Shown here piece after piece: positions 4,895 to 8,115 of a stretch of 8,115 nt of DNA (positions are counted from its first letter, which is position 1; the number at the start of each line of letters is the position of its first letter). Both the position numbers and the translations under genes were made by a program. The stretch lies in assembly GCA_023473845.1 (NCBI GenBank), contig JAMCYA010000003.1, positions 1 through 8,115 on the forward strand, in the 5' to 3' direction. Origin of the DNA: Patescibacteria group bacterium (GTDB lineage: Bacteria; Patescibacteriota; Doudnabacteria; UBA920). Under the pieces are notes generated by a model. That model made no database searches. It saw only the letters and a program-made list of their open reading frames with translations, and had not been told where the DNA came from.

Positions 4895-6379
4895 TTATTC
4901 CAGGCTGGGATATTGCTTGTGCCAATCCGTCGCCTGCTGATAAGCAAAACCTGCATTAAATACTTGCTGCTCGCCCCACTGGGGGCCGATAATCTGCAGG
5001 CCCACGGGCAAGCCGTCCATGGACGGCGTATCGTTGTCGGCCGGGCGCGCATACCCGCAAGGTACGGACAGCGCGGGCAAACCGGCCAGGCTGCCCGGAA
5101 TGTTTAATTGGTCCGCAATGTAACCGAAAAGCGGATTGTCCTTGGCGCTGCCCAGTTTGATGGCTACATTGGGACTGGAGGGGCAGACCAGCAAATCCAC
5201 CTGCTTGAACGCCTCGGCAAACTCGTTGACAATCAGCCTTCTGACTTTCTGGGCTTTTTTATAGTAAGCATCATAATAGCCGGCAGACAACACATAAGTA
5301 CCGGTCATAATGCGCCGCTTGGCCTCGTCGCCAAAGCCTTCGGCCCGGCTTTTTTCATAAACTCCCAACAGATCGGCTGCAGCCGGTACGGTGTGCCCGT
5401 AGCGAATGCCGTCGTAACGCATTAGATTGGAAGAAATCTCCGAGGGCGCAACAATCGCATAAACCAAAGAACCGTACTTGGTATTGGGCAAAGCCACTTC
5501 CACAGTTTTCGCGCCCATTTTTTCCAGTTCTTTTACCGCTTCCATGACCCGCTGTTTAACCCCCTCTTCCATGCCGTCCAAAAAATATTCTTTGGGTATG
5601 CCGATTTTCAAACCTTTGATATCGGCTGTCAGATTCCGGCTGTACTGTGGCACAGGCACGTGGCCCGTGGTGGAATCCTTTTCATCCTGGCCGGCCATGG
5701 CTTCCGCCAAATGGGCCAAATCTTCCACGCTATGGGCAATGGCGCCGGGACTGTCCAGAGACGAAGCCATGGCAATCACGCCGTACCGGCTAACCCTGCC
5801 ATAAGTCGGCTTCCAGCCGGAAACGCCGCACAAAGAAGACGGCTGGCGGATGCTGCCGCCCGTTTCCGTGGCCGTGGCCCAAGGGGACAAGCCGCCCGCC
5901 ACCGCAGCCGCGCTGCCGCCGGAAGAACCGCCGGGAATGCGGCTGGTGTCCCAGGGGTTGTGGGACGGGCCGTAGGCCGAAGTTTCGGTAGACGAACCGT
6001 GGGCAAATTCATCTAAATTCGTCTTGCCCAAGAGTACGCTCTTTTGCTCTTTCAATTTGCGGGTCACTGTAGCGTCAAAAGGCGGTTTGTATTCATCCAA
6101 AATTTTCGAGGAGGCGGTAGTGCGGATGCCTCGCGTTGCAAAAAGATCCTTAGACACATACGGAATGCCGCACAGAAAAGGGTTCTCCCCGGGGGAATTG
6201 ATAAATTCATCGGCTTCCTGCGCATCTTTTAGCGCCGCTTCTTCCGTAACGGTCACAAAAGCTTTCAGCTGCGGTTCCAGTTTTTTTATGCGCGCCAAAA
6301 AATACTTCGCCAGTTCGGACGAAGATACTTCTCTGTTGTCCAGCTTTTTCCGGAGTTCCGTCAGGTGTAAAAATTCCAT
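4895..6379 (-). CDS. gatA: Asp-tRNA(Asn)/Glu-tRNA(Gln) amidotransferase subunit A (amidase)
   Basis: GatA is the glutaminase of the GatCAB complex. It hydrolyses glutamine and releases ammonia into the channel to GatB. The protein has 494 residues, close to family length. The amidase-signature triad is intact: Lys77 in VSKD, cis-Ser152 in PGGSSGGSAA, and nucleophile Ser176 in ETGGSIRQP. The blocks GKTNLDEFAHGSSTETSAYG (118-137) and KPTYGRVSRYG are also typical. The SLCGVSGWKPTYG version differs from the common FCGVVGLKPTYG, a minor change near but not at the active site. The ATG lies two bases after the gatC stop (TAAAGATG) and has no SD, so translation probably relies on ribosomes finishing gatC. 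GatB starts 4 bases after its stop. Together with gatB and gatC this indicates indirect synthesis of Gln-tRNA and/or Asn-tRNA; which of the two depends on whether GlnRS or AsnRS is encoded elsewhere. Confidence 0.98.
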   Translation of the reverse strand: MEFLHLTELRKKLDNREVSSSELAKYFLARIKKLEPQLKAFVTVTEEAALKDAQEADEFINSPGENPFLCGIPYVSKDLFATRGIRTTASSKILDEYKPPFDATVTRKLKEQKSVLLGKTNLDEFAHGSSTETSAYGPSHNPWDTSRIPGGSSGGSAAAVAGGLSPWATATETGGSIRQPSSLCGVSGWKPTYGRVSRYGVIAMASSLDSPGAIAHSVEDLAHLAEAMAGQDEKDSTTGHVPVPQYSRNLTADIKGLKIGIPKEYFLDGMEEGVKQRVMEAVKELEKMGAKTVEVALPNTKYGSLVYAIVAPSEISSNLMRYDGIRYGHTVPAAADLLGVYEKSRAEGFGDEAKRRIMTGTYVLSAGYYDAYYKKAQKVRRLIVNEFAEAFKQVDLLVCPSSPNVAIKLGSAKDNPLFGYIADQLNIPGSLAGLPALSVPCGYARPADNDTPSMDGLPVGLQIIGPQWGEQQVFNAGFAYQQATDWHKQYPSLE

Positions 6380-6381
6380 CT

Positions 6382-6663
6382 TTAGAGTATGGCCTTAACT
6401 TTAAAATAGCCGTCCTTAATTTCCGGCGCCTGACCCAAAATTTCTTCGCGGTTTTGGGCCAGCACCGCGCGGTCGTCGCGCTGGACATTTATTAGGCCGG
6501 TGACTTGCGAAACTTCTTCCAACCCGGAAGTATCCACGGTTTTCAGGGCCTCCACGTATTCCAAAACCGTGGATAAATTCTTCTGGAATTTTTCCACGTC
6601 CGCTTCCCCCAATTCAATGCGCGCTAATTTGGCAATACGCAAAACTTCTTCTTTGCTAAGCAT
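6382..6663 (-). CDS. gatC: Asp-tRNA(Asn)/Glu-tRNA(Gln) amidotransferase subunit C
   Basis: GatC is the small clamp that wraps around the GatA-GatB interface and steadies GatA. The 93-residue length is normal. The sequence shows the family pattern: an N-terminal helix MLSKEEVLRIAKLARIEL, a second helix with FQKNLSTVLEYVEALKTVDT, an extended middle, and a C-terminal AQNREEILGQAPEIKDGYFKV stretch that matches the usual R-x-D-x(n)-A-P-x-x-x-x-x-x-F/YxVP-type end, here with KVKAIL in place of KVPRVL. It is the first gene of the gat operon. No SD precedes the ATG, and a well-formed promoter ends only six bases before it, so the mRNA is probably leaderless. The gap to gatA is two bases. Confidence 0.96.
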   Translation of the reverse strand: MLSKEEVLRIAKLARIELGEADVEKFQKNLSTVLEYVEALKTVDTSGLEEVSQVTGLINVQRDDRAVLAQNREEILGQAPEIKDGYFKVKAIL

Positions 6664-6669
6664 AGCCGA

Positions 6670-6699
6670 AGTATACCAAAAAACTTAGGCGGCTGACAA
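6670..6699 (-). promoter_or_regulatory. sigma70-type promoter of the gatCAB operon
   Basis: Read leftward: -35 TTGTCA (6699-6694, five of six consensus bases), an 18-base spacer, then -10 TATACT (6675-6670, five of six) preceded by TGG, an extended -10. Six bases (TCGGCT) separate the -10 from the gatC ATG, so the expected first transcribed base is the A of that ATG at 6663. It lies in the 57-base gap after secA, in which I see no terminator hairpin, so read-through from secA may also reach gatC. Confidence 0.75.
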
Positions 6700-6720
6700 A
6701 TCCAAACCAGCTCGAAAAAA

Positions 6721-8115
6721 CTAATTCAACCTGCCCTGCTGCTGCAAATGAGTGAACAGAGAATTTACGAATTGCGTTTGAATCCGCTTGCCTAAATCCG
6801 CAAATAACTGGCGGCTGTCTTTGATAAAATCTATCAAGGGATCTTCCGAAGCGTAAGAAAATAAGTTGGCTTCTTCCTTCAGCACATCCATAAGTTCCAA
6901 GTGGCTGCCCCAGTTGGAGTCAATAGTCTGCAAAACCAATTTTTGGCTGGCCTCCCACACTTGCTTTTCCGTTTTCAAGCCCAAAACTTTCTCTGTCAGG
7001 TAGCTGGAATATTTTTGCCTTATGCTGTCCCATCCGCCCTCGCCCGCCGCCTCCTCCTTCAATTTCCGGCCCGTAACTTCCAAAGAGAACACCGCAGCCA
7101 GCTGCTCCGCCACCAGCTGGGGTTCGGCGAGGCGGAAAATCTCCCCGCAAACATCGGCCACGCTTTGCAGCAAAAACTTTTCAAAAGCCGATTCATTTTC
7201 CAGCAGCATTTCGCGCAGCCGGTAAACTTCGCTCCGCTGGAAATTGGCCACCCGGTCGTACTTGTACAGATAAATGCGCGAGTCGTAATTTTTGCTCTCC
7301 ACAAAGTCCTGGGCTTTTTTAAAAGCCTCATCCAGGGTCGGAGCCGAAATGTATTCGTCTTCCGGAATATCAAACTCCTCCATAATGTCGATTATCTTTT
7401 CGCTGCCAAAAAGCTGCATTATTTCGTCTTCCATGGAAATCAAAAACTGCGATTCGCCCCTGTCCCCCTGGCGGCCGGCGCGTCCGACCAGCTGGTCGTC
7501 AATGCGCCGGGACTCGTGGCGCTCCGTACCCATGACGTACAGGCCGCCCAGCTCCGGCACGCCCGGACCCAGCAAAATATCCGTGCCGCGGCCGGCCATA
7601 TTGGTAGCCAAGGTAATCATGCCTTCCTGCCCTGCCTTGGCAATCTTATCCGCCTCGGCCCTGTGGTCGGCCGCGGTCAGCATCTGGAAAGGCAGGTTTT
7701 GTTCGGACAAAATATCGGCAATCAAATGCGCGGTTTCCACATTGCGGGCGCCAATCAGCAAAGGCTGCTTTTTGCCGTGGATTTGATGGACTTTTTTTAC
7801 CAGTCCGGCAAACTTGCCCTTGAGGGTTTTAAAAAACAAGTCGTTGTGGTCAACCCGGACAAGCGGCCGATTGGTTGGGATCTGCACCACGTCCAGCCGG
7901 TAGACCTGGCTGAATTCGTCCCGGGCGCGCATAACCGTGCCGCTCATGCCCGAGAGCTTCTTGTACATGGGGAAAAAATTCTGGAAAGTAATGGCTGCGG
8001 TAGTCCGGTCCGATTCTTTAACCTTAACTTTTTCCTTGGCCTCAATCGCCTGGTGTACGCCGTCCGTAAAACGCCGGCCGGGCAGCACGCGGCCGGTAAA
8101 CTCAGCCACAATCTC
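6721..8115 (-). CDS. secA: preprotein translocase ATPase SecA, C-terminal half (5' end beyond window)
   Basis: SecA drives export of unfolded preproteins through SecYEG by ATP hydrolysis. The 464 residues here start inside the protein at the EFTGRVLPGRRFTDG block; the first nucleotide-binding domain with Walker A/B and most of the preprotein-binding domain lie right of the window. A GTG at 8109 is internal, not a start. Present are LSGMSGTV, the VVQIPTNRP stretch, motif V TNMAGRGTDILLG (bases 7605-7567), GTERHESRRIDDQL, motif VI QLVGRAGRQGD (7494-7462), the helical scaffold and wing domains, and the IDSNWGSHLELMDVLKEE block. It ends LQQQGRLN with no C-terminal zinc tail (CxCxSG...CH). Several positions differ from typical SecA: QLVGR for QLRGR, YKYDRVANFQR for LEYDDVxNxQR, LTAADH for LNAKxH, and DPLIDFI for DPLVEYK. 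This may be a divergent sole SecA or a second, SecA2-like copy. The TAG stop is at 6721-6723. Confidence 0.93.
   Translation of the reverse strand, partial: EIVAEFTGRVLPGRRFTDGVHQAIEAKEKVKVKESDRTTAAITFQNFFPMYKKLSGMSGTVMRARDEFSQVYRLDVVQIPTNRPLVRVDHNDLFFKTLKGKFAGLVKKVHQIHGKKQPLLIGARNVETAHLIADILSEQNLPFQMLTAADHRAEADKIAKAGQEGMITLATNMAGRGTDILLGPGVPELGGLYVMGTERHESRRIDDQLVGRAGRQGDRGESQFLISMEDEIMQLFGSEKIIDIMEEFDIPEDEYISAPTLDEAFKKAQDFVESKNYDSRIYLYKYDRVANFQRSEVYRLREMLLENESAFEKFLLQSVADVCGEIFRLAEPQLVAEQLAAVFSLEVTGRKLKEEAAGEGGWDSIRQKYSSYLTEKVLGLKTEKQVWEASQKLVLQTIDSNWGSHLELMDVLKEEANLFSYASEDPLIDFIKDSRQLFADLGKRIQTQFVNSLFTHLQQQGRLN

Noticed and set aside
4891..5052. 54-residue N-terminal extension of GatB
   Set aside because: It lies wholly in the gatA coding sequence in another frame and has no similarity to GatB, whose conserved start block begins a few residues after ATG 4890.
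6700..6720. Possible secA terminator in the gap before gatC
   Set aside because: There is a T-run just after the secA stop but no hairpin before it, so a terminator cannot be supported.
7292..7786. 164-codon open frame on the plus strand
   Set aside because: It is antisense to conserved SecA NBD2 motifs; its Ser-rich composition is typical of a shadow frame.
8107..8109. GTG as a start codon for a short SecA
   Set aside because: The frame is open to the window edge, and the EFTGR block is known to lie well inside SecA, so this is an internal valine.

Overview
The window looks like a chromosomal, housekeeping segment of a bacterium of the Candidate Phyla Radiation (Patescibacteria, Parcubacteria-like). 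This placement is an inference. It rests on very tight gene packing, near absence of strong Shine-Dalgarno (SD) sites, divergent versions of universal proteins (MiaA, SecA, a DNA polymerase delta' subunit with no zinc site), and a membrane-anchored cupredoxin-like protein with an His-Asn-His end motif of a type I associate with that group. UGA serves as a stop (holB ends in TGA), so the UGA-recoded code of Gracilibacteria/Absconditabacteria is unlikely. I see no mobile element, CRISPR array, tRNA, rRNA or sign of recent transfer.

Layout, left to right. Bases 1-2208 hold a leftward operon, transcribed in the order cupredoxin-like protein, holB (DNA polymerase III delta'), Asp-box (YCF48/sortilin-like) lipoprotein. 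The genes overlap by 1 and 4 bases (TAATG and ATGA), which suggests translational coupling. The lipoprotein gene runs off the left edge. Bases 2215-2269 are a short divergent promoter region in which two extended -10 elements share the palindrome TATAATTATA. The rightward promoter drives an uncatalogued 46-residue basic protein whose end overlaps miaA, the tRNA A37 dimethylallyltransferase; miaA most likely starts at a TTG with a good SD. A perfect 12-bp hairpin fills the whole 28-base gap between miaA and the converging gatB and should stop transcription from both sides.

Bases 3352-6663 hold the leftward operon gatC-gatA-gatB, encoding the complete tRNA-dependent amidotransferase. It has its own sigma70-type promoter, placed so that the message would begin at, or within a base or two of, the gatC ATG, that is, a leaderless mRNA. 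The right end (6721-8115) carries the C-terminal half of a divergent SecA gene, also leftward and cut by the window edge.

Together the genes serve translation fidelity (GatCAB, MiaA), replication (HolB), protein export (SecA) and the cell surface (lipoprotein, cupredoxin). I do not see a new defence or mobile system. The most notable points are the Cys-less cupredoxin, the small ORF overlapping miaA, the shared divergent promoter, the leaderless gatC, the zinc-less delta', the GatB insertion and the unusual SecA motifs.
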